Positions 36,053 to 42,956 of a stretch of 64,000 nucleotides of DNA are shown in pieces (the first letter of the stretch is position 1; each line of letters opens with the position of its first letter). Below the pieces are notes generated by a model. That model had not been told where the DNA came from. It made no database searches and worked only from the letters and a program-made list of their open reading frames with translations. Both the position numbers and the translations under genes were made by a program. Source of the stretch: Paenibacillus radicis (ex Xue et al. 2023) (GTDB taxonomy: Bacteria; Bacillota; Bacilli; Paenibacillales; NBRC-103111); NCBI RefSeq assembly GCF_024722015.1, contig NZ_JANQBD010000027.1, forward strand, positions 53,118 through 117,117, written 5' to 3'.

Positions 36053-36115
36053 AATACTAGTATTATATATATAGTACCAAAATGAGTTGTAATACTAGAA
36101 TTATTACAACATATA
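36053..36115 (+). promoter_or_regulatory. palindromes at the probable promoter of the riboswitch-sinI transcript
   Basis: AATACTAGTATT (36053-36064) is a perfect 12-base palindrome. GTTGTAATA (36086-36094) and TATTACAAC (36102-36110) form a 9-base inverted repeat around CTAGAAT. TTGTAA (36087-36092) with CATATA (36110-36115) could be -35 and -10 at 17 bases, so the repeat would cover the promoter. The rest of 35868-36052 shows nothing recognisable apart from GGGGAACATAAGAATTCCCC (35933-35952), a short hairpin after sinR. Confidence 0.45.
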
Positions 36116-36142
36116 GATGAATTATTTTACATAACTCTTTCA

Positions 36143-36224
36143 GTAAAAAGGTAAACCTGTCTGAAAAGCAGGGACACAAAGTCACAGGTCTAAGGTCAAC
36201 GACTACGACAGCTGGACTGCCTGA
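36143..36224 (+). promoter_or_regulatory. c-di-GMP-I (GEMM) riboswitch
   Basis: The segment has the family's landmarks in order: GGTAAACC (36150-36157), a CCTG/CAGG hairpin with GAAA loop, GGGACACAAAGTCAC (36171-36185, the GGGACGCAAAGCCAC consensus with one compensated C-G to A-T style change), AGGTCTAAGG, and the tetraloop-receptor arm ACGACAGCTGGACTGCC (36205-36221). It ends about 25 bases before the ribosome binding site of the sinI-like gene. No terminator follows, so control of translation or RNA stability is more likely than attenuation. Confidence 0.88.
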
Positions 36225-36262
36225 TTAAGCAATTTCATTGTTTATTTAGGAGGAGTCTTAAG

Positions 36263-36505
36263 ATGAATGTAGCAAATCTGTCGGATAATAAGGAATTGGA
36301 TGAGGAGTGGGTCGAACTCATTTTAGCTGCACGTGATCTTGAGCTTAGTATTGATGAAATTCGAGCATTTATTAAACGACCAACCTATATGGCGGAAAAT
36401 TTGGTACATTTGATTGTCGCAAACCAAGATATCCCTTCGCATAAGCCTTCTCTGTGCAATGATGTTAAAGAAGTTGGAAGCTCCGTAAGCTATGAGTATA
36501 CCTAA
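36263..36505 (+). CDS. sinI: SinI-like anti-repressor behind a c-di-GMP riboswitch
   Basis: 80 residues. Residues 10-38 (LDEEWVELILAARDLELSIDEIR-AFI) match the SinR-binding helices of SinI; the 40-residue tail is longer than in B. subtilis SinI and of unknown role. AGGAGGAG (36249-36256) precedes ATG 36263. The riboswitch in its leader suggests that c-di-GMP sets its level, so it would couple second-messenger status to SinR activity. The gene is followed within three bases by a SinR-type palindrome that precedes the RiPP-like cluster. Confidence 0.84.
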   Translation: MNVANLSDNKELDEEWVELILAARDLELSIDEIRAFIKRPTYMAENLVHLIVANQDIPSHKPSLCNDVKEVGSSVSYEYT

Positions 36506-36507
36506 TG

Positions 36508-36523
36508 GTTCTCTATAGAGAAC
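36508..36523. promoter_or_regulatory. perfect SinR-type operator before the RiPP-like precursor gene
   Basis: GTTCTCTATAGAGAAC is a perfect 16-base palindrome made of two facing GTTCTYT heptamers, 35 bases before the start codon of the precursor. A strong -35 is not seen at the equivalent place (CCTAAT at 36501-36506); a weak AT-rich -10 region follows (36524-36540). It may be an operator or a roadblock on the sinI transcript. Confidence 0.78.
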
Positions 36524-36557
36524 TTTATGCATAATAATATATATTTGAGGTGAACTA

Positions 36558-36740
36558 ATGGATAAGGAAACAGTGGACCTTAAGAGGAAAGCGTACTTTC
36601 GCCCGATGGTATTGAGCCACCAGCCTGTAAGCTTCGAAACAGCCCAGAGCTGGAACAAGGGGAAGGGCAATAAAGACCATAAAGGTAAAGGCAATGGCGG
36701 AATTAAGTATCCCAATGACCCCAGACCCTCCAAAAAGTAA
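36558..36740 (+). CDS. RiPP-like precursor peptide with lasso-type leader motif
   Basis: 60 residues, TGAGGTGA (36546-36553) as ribosome binding site. Residues 13-28 carry Y13-x2-P16-x2-L19 and T28, the YxxPxL...T pattern by which PqqD-like proteins recognise lasso leaders. The putative core from about residue 30 is basic and Gly/Lys/Asn-rich with a KGKGN repeat (residues 34-38 and 42-46) and ends RPSKK. There is no Asp/Glu at core positions 7-9 and no Cys, so neither a lasso ring nor thioether is expected. Ser58 or Ser31 could be phosphorylated by the kinase encoded next. Precursor identity is inferred from leader motif and context. Confidence 0.7.
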   Translation: MDKETVDLKRKAYFRPMVLSHQPVSFETAQSWNKGKGNKDHKGKGNGGIKYPNDPRPSKK

Positions 36741-36755
36741 GGGAATGCCTAAAAC

Positions 36756-36790
36756 GAGGTCAATGGTAGTCTACCTTTGACCTCTGTTTG
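36756..36790 (+). terminator. hairpin between precursor and maturation genes (partial terminator)
   Basis: GAGGTCAA (36756-36763) pairs with TTGACCTC (36777-36784), with an inner GGTA/TACC pair, followed by TGTTTG rather than a full U tract. Such weak terminators after RiPP precursors typically let the precursor be made in excess of its enzymes. Confidence 0.58.
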
Positions 36791-36829
36791 TGCATGAGCC
36801 GTCTGTTCATTTATTCTAAGGAGCTTGTT

Positions 36830-37612
36830 ATGGATACCGTACATGTAAGAATCGGAGAGCATTTGATGCAAGCTTCAGGTGATTCACTGAAGCTTATGAA
36901 TATGTTTAAAAAAAGCTTGATTACATCACCCGTTGTGTACGAGCAGCCTGATCTCATTATCCATATTAGAGAAGGCTACGGAATCCCATTCGTAGACTAC
37001 GAGGTAGATATTACTAAAGTGGCAGGCAAAATTTTATTCCGAAGGGCAGATTATTTAATCGAAGCCGCTTCGGATTATCGAAATGCCTTTATTTATGTAC
37101 AAGATGAGTTGGCTTTAAAGCATGCTTTAATCAACTTATACAGCTCATTCATTGTCTCCAACAACTGGGGTCTCCTGATTCATTCATCCTGTGTTATAGA
37201 AGATGGAAAGGCACATATATTTGCAGGTGAATCTGGTGCAGGGAAATCAACGGCTGCCGAGTTGTCCTATCCACGAGAGCTTTTGTCGGATGAAGCCACC
37301 CTTGTGAAAATTACGGCCGATGAGATTACCGTGTACAACTCTCCCTTTCGAAGTGAAATCGAAATGAAGGGCGAGAACCGGTTCTGCTCATTAGCCAGTA
37401 TAAATATTTTGCACCAGGCCCCCCATAATCAAAGAATCACATTACGGAAGTCCAATGGTCTGCTTCTTCTGATGGATAAAGTATTTTACTGGGCTCACGA
37501 TGCCAAAGAAACAGACGGAATTATAGGACTATTGAAGATTTTAGCTAATGGTGTTCCTATTTACGAGCTTCATTTTCAAAAAAATGATACCTTCTGGGAG
37601 TTGATATCATGA
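36830..37612 (+). CDS. second HPr kinase-like peptide kinase
   Basis: 260 residues from ATG 36830 with AAGGAG (36818-36823); the frame continues upstream without a ribosome site. A variable N-terminal domain (1-110) is followed by LLIHSSCVIEDGK, P-loop GESGAGKST (133-141) and LLSDEA (151-156), where the second acidic residue is Glu instead of the DD pair seen in the kinase at the left edge. The family phosphorylates Ser of lasso-type precursors; the substrate here would be the 60-residue peptide. It overlaps the PqqD-like gene by four bases. Confidence 0.82.
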   Translation: MDTVHVRIGEHLMQASGDSLKLMNMFKKSLITSPVVYEQPDLIIHIREGYGIPFVDYEVDITKVAGKILFRRADYLIEAASDYRNAFIYVQDELALKHALINLYSSFIVSNNWGLLIHSSCVIEDGKAHIFAGESGAGKSTAAELSYPRELLSDEATLVKITADEITVYNSPFRSEIEMKGENRFCSLASINILHQAPHNQRITLRKSNGLLLLMDKVFYWAHDAKETDGIIGLLKILANGVPIYELHFQKNDTFWELIS

Positions 37613-37878
37613 AGCCACTGTATGTGCAGACAAGTAATTGCGAAGCTGTCGAACTGGATGGGGAATGGATTATTCTCAATACAGATGAGTTTACGGTTAC
37701 CAAATTAAATGAAATGGGCGGCTTTTGCTGGTCGCTGCTTAGCCAAAGCCAGAGTATCTTCTCTATGATCGAAGCCATCCACGATCATTATGAGTTGGAC
37801 GATAATAAGGCTGAACAAGATATGGAAGCTTTTTTGGCCGACATGATGAAGTATGGACTCGTTCAAAATGCTGTTTAG
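37609..37878 (+). CDS. PqqD-like leader-binding protein of the second cluster
   Basis: 89 residues starting in an ATGA overlap with the kinase. AVELDGEWIILNTDEFTVTKLNEMGGFCWSLL and the helical tail (MIEAIHDHYELDDN) match PqqD/RRE proteins and parallel the protein at 638-943. It should bind the YxxPxL leader of the peptide encoded upstream and deliver it to kinase, nucleotidyltransferase or peptidase. It overlaps the peptidase gene by 26 bases. Confidence 0.82.
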   Translation: MKPLYVQTSNCEAVELDGEWIILNTDEFTVTKLNEMGGFCWSLLSQSQSIFSMIEAIHDHYELDDNKAEQDMEAFLADMMKYGLVQNAV

Positions 37879-38335
37879 CAAGGAAGTTATCCATCTTCTA
37901 ACCTATGCAATCTCAAAGTACGGGTCGATTGAGCTTCCAGCCCAAGGTAACAGTATGTTTCCTTTTATCCGTAAAGGAGATATTTGCAGGTTTATTCCGT
38001 GCGATGCTTCAGCCTTGAAAAAGGGGGATATTATTTTATTTCACACCGCGACAGGACAATTAATAGCGCATCGCTATTATGAACTAAAGCCCATCAACAA
38101 TCAGATCCAATACCTGTTTAAGGGCGATACCAATCTGGGCTTCGACAAGCCGGTTAGCAGGGAGCAGATCATTGGTAAACTGATTCAAATTCAAAAGAAT
38201 AAAAGGCCAATTCTCGTAACCGATTGGGCAGCCTATTTCTGGGGCAAGCTGATCCTTGCCTTCCCGATTATATCTTACCTGCTAAGAAAATATTTGAATT
38301 TTAAAGAAAACAGACCCTCTGGAGCGACCCTATGA
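37853..38335 (+). CDS. SipW-like signal peptidase (S26, Ser-His type)
   Basis: 160 residues. QGNSMFPFIRKGD contains the catalytic Ser; IAHRYY provides His in place of the bacterial Lys, and FKGDTNLGFD is box E, as in SipW and ER-type signal peptidases. A hydrophobic segment near residues 130-148 anchors it. SipW in B. subtilis processes matrix proteins in a SinR-controlled operon; here the peptidase replaces the lasso B2 protease of the first cluster, so leader cleavage at the membrane is a reasonable guess. The start lacks a strong ribosome site; ATG 37868 is an alternative. Confidence 0.76.
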   Translation: MDSFKMLFSKEVIHLLTYAISKYGSIELPAQGNSMFPFIRKGDICRFIPCDASALKKGDIILFHTATGQLIAHRYYELKPINNQIQYLFKGDTNLGFDKPVSREQIIGKLIQIQKNKRPILVTDWAAYFWGKLILAFPIISYLLRKYLNFKENRPSGATL

Positions 38336-40134
38336 TTGAAAGATTTCGTTGCCACCTGCTTGTTATTAAACAGTATTTTTCCTTGCATGACATCCAAAGA
38401 GCCTTCTCCATATTGCTGCCGTATATTGCCGGTCAGTGGAAGGCTTATTTGGGTCTTTTTGTATGTGTACTTATTGACATTAGCCTTACCTTGTCGTTTG
38501 CCTGGTTTTTGGGAGATGTCACAGATACCGTGGTTCAAGGTCAATTATATCGAATGAAATGGCTGATTCCGCTTGGAGCAGCCCTCATTGTGTTGAGCAT
38601 TATTTCAACCTATTATGATATTTATTTTGAAGCTGTTGCCGTAAATGCTGTAAAGAAGGAATTGAAAACCAATTTATATCAGCATATACTTCTTCTCCCC
38701 ATTAAGAATGTTTCCAGCTTCCATTCCGGGCAATTACTTTCTAACTTTACGAATGATATTCATAGCATCGATGGAGTCATAGGGAGAAGCCTTGTGGATC
38801 TAATTAAATTACCTTTAATATCCATCGCTGTTTTTATTTATTTGGTACAAATTAGTTGGGAATTATCTTTGATCAGTCTGCTTATTGCTCCTGCAGCTAT
38901 TATAAGCGGAGCTGTATTCGGACTTATGCTGCGTCGCAACAGCTCGAACATTCTTAATTTGGCGGGTAGCATGAACAGTTTGCTTAATGAGACCTTTCAG
39001 GGCTTCTTTGTTATTCGCGCCTTTACACTGGAGCATTTATTCCATAAAAAATACAGCAGCCAAAATCGGGAGCTGTTCGCATTAGAGATAAAGGATGCTA
39101 AAATTCGTGGAAGGTTTCATGCAGGAGGAGACGGCATCGGTTCCATGGTGTATCTGATGTGCCTTTGTTTGGGTGCTTATTTTGTGTCCAGCAATGTCAT
39201 TACTGTAGGCTCGTTATTAGCGTTCGTCAATTTAACGAATCATTTGGTATATCCATTAACAGGACTTGCTGCATTATGGGCCGGGTTTCAAAGATCAGTT
39301 TCGGCCGTCGAAAGAATATCCAAAGTTTTGGAGCAGCCGGTCGATTCAACGGTTCTGCCTCAAAATCTGCTGCCCCAACCGTTTCTTAAATCGATCCAAT
39401 TTCACAACATCACGTTTAGCTATGACGGACAACATAATCTATTTGACGATTTCAATCTGATTATACCGGCTGGAAAAGTAGTAGCCATTGTTGGAGCAAG
39501 CGGTGCGGGTAAATCCACTTTGTTTAATCTGCTGCAAGGGTTCTATAAACCACAGTCGGGTGTTATTCTAGTCGATGATAAATCTACAGAAGAGCTTTCG
39601 GATTCGCAATTAAGGAGCTACTTTGCCCATGTTCCGCAGGAAACATTTCTATTCGACGGTACGGTTATGGACAATCTATTAGTTGCCAGGCGGGGCATTA
39701 CAAGGTCTGACATCGTGCAAGCGGCTGCCATTGCTAACATTCATTCTTTTATACAATCGCTTCCCGACGGATATGAAACGCATATTGGTGAAAGAGGGGT
39801 GCGATTATCCGGAGGGCAAAAGCAGCGAATAGCGATTGCGCGGGCAATTTTGAAAAATTCTCCTATCCTTTTAATGGATGAAGCCACATCCGCATTGGAT
39901 AGTGAAACGGAATATCAGGTTAAAGAAGCGCTCGATCATCTAATGATTAATCGTACAACGCTTGTTATTGCACATCGATTATCAACCATACGGAATGCGG
40001 ATTGGATCATTGTGTTGGATCAAGGAAAGATTGTGCAGACAGGAAGACATGAAGAGCTGATCACAAGGCAGGGAATGTACCGGAATTTATACGATAGCTT
40101 TGTGAGGAAGGGAGTGGCGGCTGTTGGTCGTTAA
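38332..40134 (+). CDS. ABC exporter of the second cluster
   Basis: 600 residues starting in an ATGA overlap with the peptidase gene. Six hydrophobic helices are followed by Walker A GASGAGKST, LSGGQKQRIAIARAIL, ILLMDEATSALD and IAHRLST. No C39 peptidase domain. It is homologous to, but clearly different from, the exporter at 2736-4553. Export of the modified peptide is inferred. Confidence 0.87.
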   Translation: MIERFRCHLLVIKQYFSLHDIQRAFSILLPYIAGQWKAYLGLFVCVLIDISLTLSFAWFLGDVTDTVVQGQLYRMKWLIPLGAALIVLSIISTYYDIYFEAVAVNAVKKELKTNLYQHILLLPIKNVSSFHSGQLLSNFTNDIHSIDGVIGRSLVDLIKLPLISIAVFIYLVQISWELSLISLLIAPAAIISGAVFGLMLRRNSSNILNLAGSMNSLLNETFQGFFVIRAFTLEHLFHKKYSSQNRELFALEIKDAKIRGRFHAGGDGIGSMVYLMCLCLGAYFVSSNVITVGSLLAFVNLTNHLVYPLTGLAALWAGFQRSVSAVERISKVLEQPVDSTVLPQNLLPQPFLKSIQFHNITFSYDGQHNLFDDFNLIIPAGKVVAIVGASGAGKSTLFNLLQGFYKPQSGVILVDDKSTEELSDSQLRSYFAHVPQETFLFDGTVMDNLLVARRGITRSDIVQAAAIANIHSFIQSLPDGYETHIGERGVRLSGGQKQRIAIARAILKNSPILLMDEATSALDSETEYQVKEALDHLMINRTTLVIAHRLSTIRNADWIIVLDQGKIVQTGRHEELITRQGMYRNLYDSFVRKGVAAVGR

Positions 40135-41248
40135 TTTGATACAAGCTATCTATGATTCACGGCTGCCGTGGCCTGATCCCAATGATGGAATGTTCTATGA
40201 GCAAGCTTTAGCGGATATCCATTTTTTCGAAATAGGCTCCCAAGTTTATTTTTTACTAAAGCAGAGGGGGCTGCTGGAGCAAACCCCGCTTTTTTTCCAA
40301 GAAGCTCTTAAGGAAACATTTACGGAAGTGTTATACCAAAATATGCTTATAAAAAATCAGACCGTACAAATGATGGAGAAGTTTGAAGAGGCCGGAATTC
40401 AGATGATTCCACTTAAAGGCGTCATATTTGCTGAAACCTACTTTGGTCATATCGGTGCTAGATGGACTTCAGATATTGACCTGTTAATAAAGCGCTCAGA
40501 TCTAGACAAGGCGATACAGGCTGTGAAATCATTAGGCTTTACTTACGAAGAAGAATGTGTCTCCACTCACTTTCACTGGAGCTTCAGCAAGAGTATGCCG
40601 GGAGCTTCAATTCCGCTAACGGTTGAATTGCATTGGGATTTGCTGAAAGCCGGCACCTCACAGTTTAAGATCGATGAGGTATGGGATCAGGCAGCCTCCT
40701 TGGAGTCCTATACATTTATTCAACAATTGTCCGAGTTTCATACCTTCTATATGATATGTCTTCATGGGTGGCGGCATCATTTGAGCTCGTTGAAGTATTT
40801 TATCGATATTATTCAACTGATTTACTATTTAAAGGACCGGGTAGCGTATAGTCGTTTGTTGGAAAGTGCAGCTGGCCATAAAACCTACAAAAGAATAAGC
40901 AGAACTTTACGTATTGTTTATCGTGAGTTTCCGCAGTTAGAGTATATAGTCAAGCTCCCGCTTGAACGAAGAACTAACTTGTGGTGGGATTACAGCGCTA
41001 TAAGGGATTCAAATAACAGTTCACTTAAATATTACCTTAATTATATGACTTTCCATTTGATGGATTTCGACCTTTGGAAGCATTGTGTTGCAGGTATAAT
41101 GGAATGGCTGATGCCTTCCAAAGCTGCGATTGGCTATGAATTAGGGAGACATGATAAGGGGAATTCGCTAGTCTTTGATTATTTGATGCTTTATAAGAAA
41201 AGATTTTTTAACTTCTTTCGTACTATCAGGATAAATAAAACACCGTAA
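40124..41248 (+). CDS. nucleotidyltransferase-family protein of the second cluster
   Basis: 374 residues from TTG 40124, overlapping the exporter gene by 11 bases. MIPLKGVIF (about 94-102) and TSDIDLLIK (115-123) are the family core, as in the protein at 1452-2639. Homologues in lasso clusters modify a phosphorylated peptide further. Its presence with a kinase but without a cyclase suggests that phosphate-based modification is the main chemistry of this cluster. Its 3' end overlaps the convergent phosphoesterase gene by 23 bases. Confidence 0.77.
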   Translation: MVVNLIQAIYDSRLPWPDPNDGMFYEQALADIHFFEIGSQVYFLLKQRGLLEQTPLFFQEALKETFTEVLYQNMLIKNQTVQMMEKFEEAGIQMIPLKGVIFAETYFGHIGARWTSDIDLLIKRSDLDKAIQAVKSLGFTYEEECVSTHFHWSFSKSMPGASIPLTVELHWDLLKAGTSQFKIDEVWDQAASLESYTFIQQLSEFHTFYMICLHGWRHHLSSLKYFIDIIQLIYYLKDRVAYSRLLESAAGHKTYKRISRTLRIVYREFPQLEYIVKLPLERRTNLWWDYSAIRDSNNSSLKYYLNYMTFHLMDFDLWKHCVAGIMEWLMPSKAAIGYELGRHDKGNSLVFDYLMLYKKRFFNFFRTIRINKTP

Positions 41249-42077
41249 TTTCGGGTCTGCAAAAAAAACGTATAGGCAGGTTAGTTGTACCAATCCCCCG
41301 ATTCACATATACAGGCATTTTATTTTCCCCAACCGTATACAAGCCATCGTCATATTGTTCCGCCATTTTATTAGTAAAAAGGGGTCCGAAGAAAGGCAAC
41401 CGAATTTGACCGCCATGAGAATGACCGGAAAATTGAGCGCTAATGTTATAGGTAGAGCTTAATTCCGCAATATCGGGCTCATGTGCCAGAAACAGAACGC
41501 AATCCTGAGCAGATAATGTTTGAACAGCCTCTTCAATACTGTAATTGCCATACATAACATCATCTATTCCGGCTATGTATAATCGCTGTCCTTCAAATTC
41601 AATATAGCTGTGTTGATTAACTAGCAATTTAAATTGTGAGCTTTCAAGCGTCTTGATTACTTTAGCTCTTGTCATATAATCGTGATTGCCAAGAACAGCC
41701 CATTTTCCCCCACGGGGGGCACTCAGCTCCTGAAGTAAAGGGATAGCAAGCTCGGGTGACTCATATTTGGTATTCACGAGATCGCCTGTGAAAAATATGA
41801 TATCGGGCTGCAAGCGGTTAATCATTTTTACAACACGGCGAAATTCGTCAACACCATAATGAAAGCCAAAATGGACATCGCTGAATTGCACAATTTTCCA
41901 ACCCTTATAAGCTTTAGGGAGATTGCGGACGGTAAGATGAACTTCTTTTATTTGATACCAGAATCGTTCTCCTATGAAAGGGTAAGCTCCAATCATTCCT
42001 ATCCCGAGCAAGCTTAATCCTACTTTCAATCCTTTTCGTAAAAAGGAGCGACGATTCATCAGGTTAGGGGTGGTCAT
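41226..42077 (-). CDS. Tat-exported metallophosphoesterase (YkuE-like)
   Basis: 283 residues. NRRSFLRKGLKVG near the start is a twin-arginine motif followed by a hydrophobic stretch. FSDVHFG, FFTGDLVN, LGNHDYM and FSGHSHGGQI are the metal-binding blocks of calcineurin-like phosphoesterases. B. subtilis YkuE is a Tat-secreted, cell-wall-associated homologue. AAAGGAGTTCC precedes its ATG on the minus strand. It is divergent from mqnB and convergent with the nucleotidyltransferase gene. Confidence 0.88.
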   Translation of the reverse strand: MTTPNLMNRRSFLRKGLKVGLSLLGIGMIGAYPFIGERFWYQIKEVHLTVRNLPKAYKGWKIVQFSDVHFGFHYGVDEFRRVVKMINRLQPDIIFFTGDLVNTKYESPELAIPLLQELSAPRGGKWAVLGNHDYMTRAKVIKTLESSQFKLLVNQHSYIEFEGQRLYIAGIDDVMYGNYSIEEAVQTLSAQDCVLFLAHEPDIAELSSTYNISAQFSGHSHGGQIRLPFFGPLFTNKMAEQYDDGLYTVGENKMPVYVNRGIGTTNLPIRFFCRPEITVFYLS

Positions 42078-42127
42078 TAGGAACTCCTTTCATTATGATT
42101 CGATAGGAAAATTGTACCAAATTACTG

Positions 42128-42143
42128 CGGTTTGATCAAACCG
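42128..42143. promoter_or_regulatory. 16-base perfect palindrome in the divergent mqnB region
   Basis: CGGTTTGATCAAACCG lies between the divergent metallophosphoesterase and mqnB genes, about 38 bases upstream of the mqnB -35. It looks like a dimeric repressor or activator site; the regulator is unknown. Confidence 0.5.
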
Positions 42144-42180
42144 GATGAAATCTGCTAAAGCGGATCAATCGATGAGTAAC

Positions 42181-42209
42181 TTGGCTAATACAGATGGTTA
42201 ATTTATAAT
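42181..42209 (+). promoter_or_regulatory. sigma-A promoter of mqnB-mqnD
   Basis: TTGGCT (42181-42186), 17 bases, TATAAT (42204-42209), about 106 bases before the mqnB start. Confidence 0.65.
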
Positions 42210-42314
42210 GGAAAGAATGGGTCTCCAAGGGGACTTTAAGTATTCATATAGTGAGAGTTTAAAATGGTAACTTTTTGAACTACCTCTTATAAGAAGTTAG
42301 AGGAGGCATTGGGC

Positions 42315-42956
42315 ATGCGTGCACTTGTAATGACAGCTGTCGAGGCTGAGAGAGAGGCTGTATTGCGCGGGCTTAACGGCGACAGCAGGTTTGAAGTAAG
42401 CCTGGCAGGTGTCGGTCCCATAGCGGCCGCAATCAATACGGCTACGATGCTGGCTTCGGCAAACTATGACTTGGTCGTAAGTGCGGGGATCGGAGGCGGC
42501 TTTGTTGGACAAGCAGAGGTAGGCTCCCTTGTTGTTGCGAGCGAGATTATTGCTGCTGACCTGGGAGTCCAGACTCAAGAGGGCTTCATGAGCTTGGATG
42601 AGCTGGGCTTCGGCTCCACTCGAGTGCAAGTAAGTTCGGCTCTAGCGGCTCGTTTAACGGCAGCGATGCTGACTGCCGGGTTACCGGTTCATTCCGGCCC
42701 CGTGCTCACCGTATCGACTGCGACGGGTACAGCGGCAGCCGCTTCAGAGCTTGCCACTCGTGTACCAGGCGCAGCAGCGGAGGCGATGGAAGGCTACGGC
42801 GTTGCTGCTGCAGCCAATGGTCGAGGAATTCCTGTCCTGGAAATACGTGCTATCTCCAATGCTGTCGGCCCTCGAGACAGAGAGGCATGGCGCATCGGAG
42901 ATGCTTTGAAGGCTTTAGAAGCTGCAAGCTCAGTAATTGTGGAGGTGTTGGAATGA
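42315..42956 (+). CDS. mqnB: futalosine hydrolase
   Basis: 213 residues from ATG 42315, eight bases after AGGAGG. ALVMTAVEAERE, VSAGIGGGF and AEAMEGYGVA (with the purine-nucleosidase Glu-Met-Glu type active site) mark the MTA/SAH nucleosidase-like family, and adjacency to mqnD specifies futalosine hydrolase. It releases the base from (amino)futalosine in the alternative menaquinone pathway. The stop overlaps the mqnD start (ATGA). The region is visibly more GC-rich than the EPS genes. Confidence 0.9.
   Translation: MRALVMTAVEAEREAVLRGLNGDSRFEVSLAGVGPIAAAINTATMLASANYDLVVSAGIGGGFVGQAEVGSLVVASEIIAADLGVQTQEGFMSLDELGFGSTRVQVSSALAARLTAAMLTAGLPVHSGPVLTVSTATGTAAAASELATRVPGAAAEAMEGYGVAAAANGRGIPVLEIRAISNAVGPRDREAWRIGDALKALEAASSVIVEVLE

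Noticed and set aside
36323..36733. 136-residue minus-strand frame
   Set aside because: Antisense to the sinI-like and precursor genes, which have proper ribosome sites and family motifs.
38332..40134. C39 peptidase domain in the exporter
   Set aside because: The protein begins directly with membrane helices; no Cys-His peptidase motif is present.
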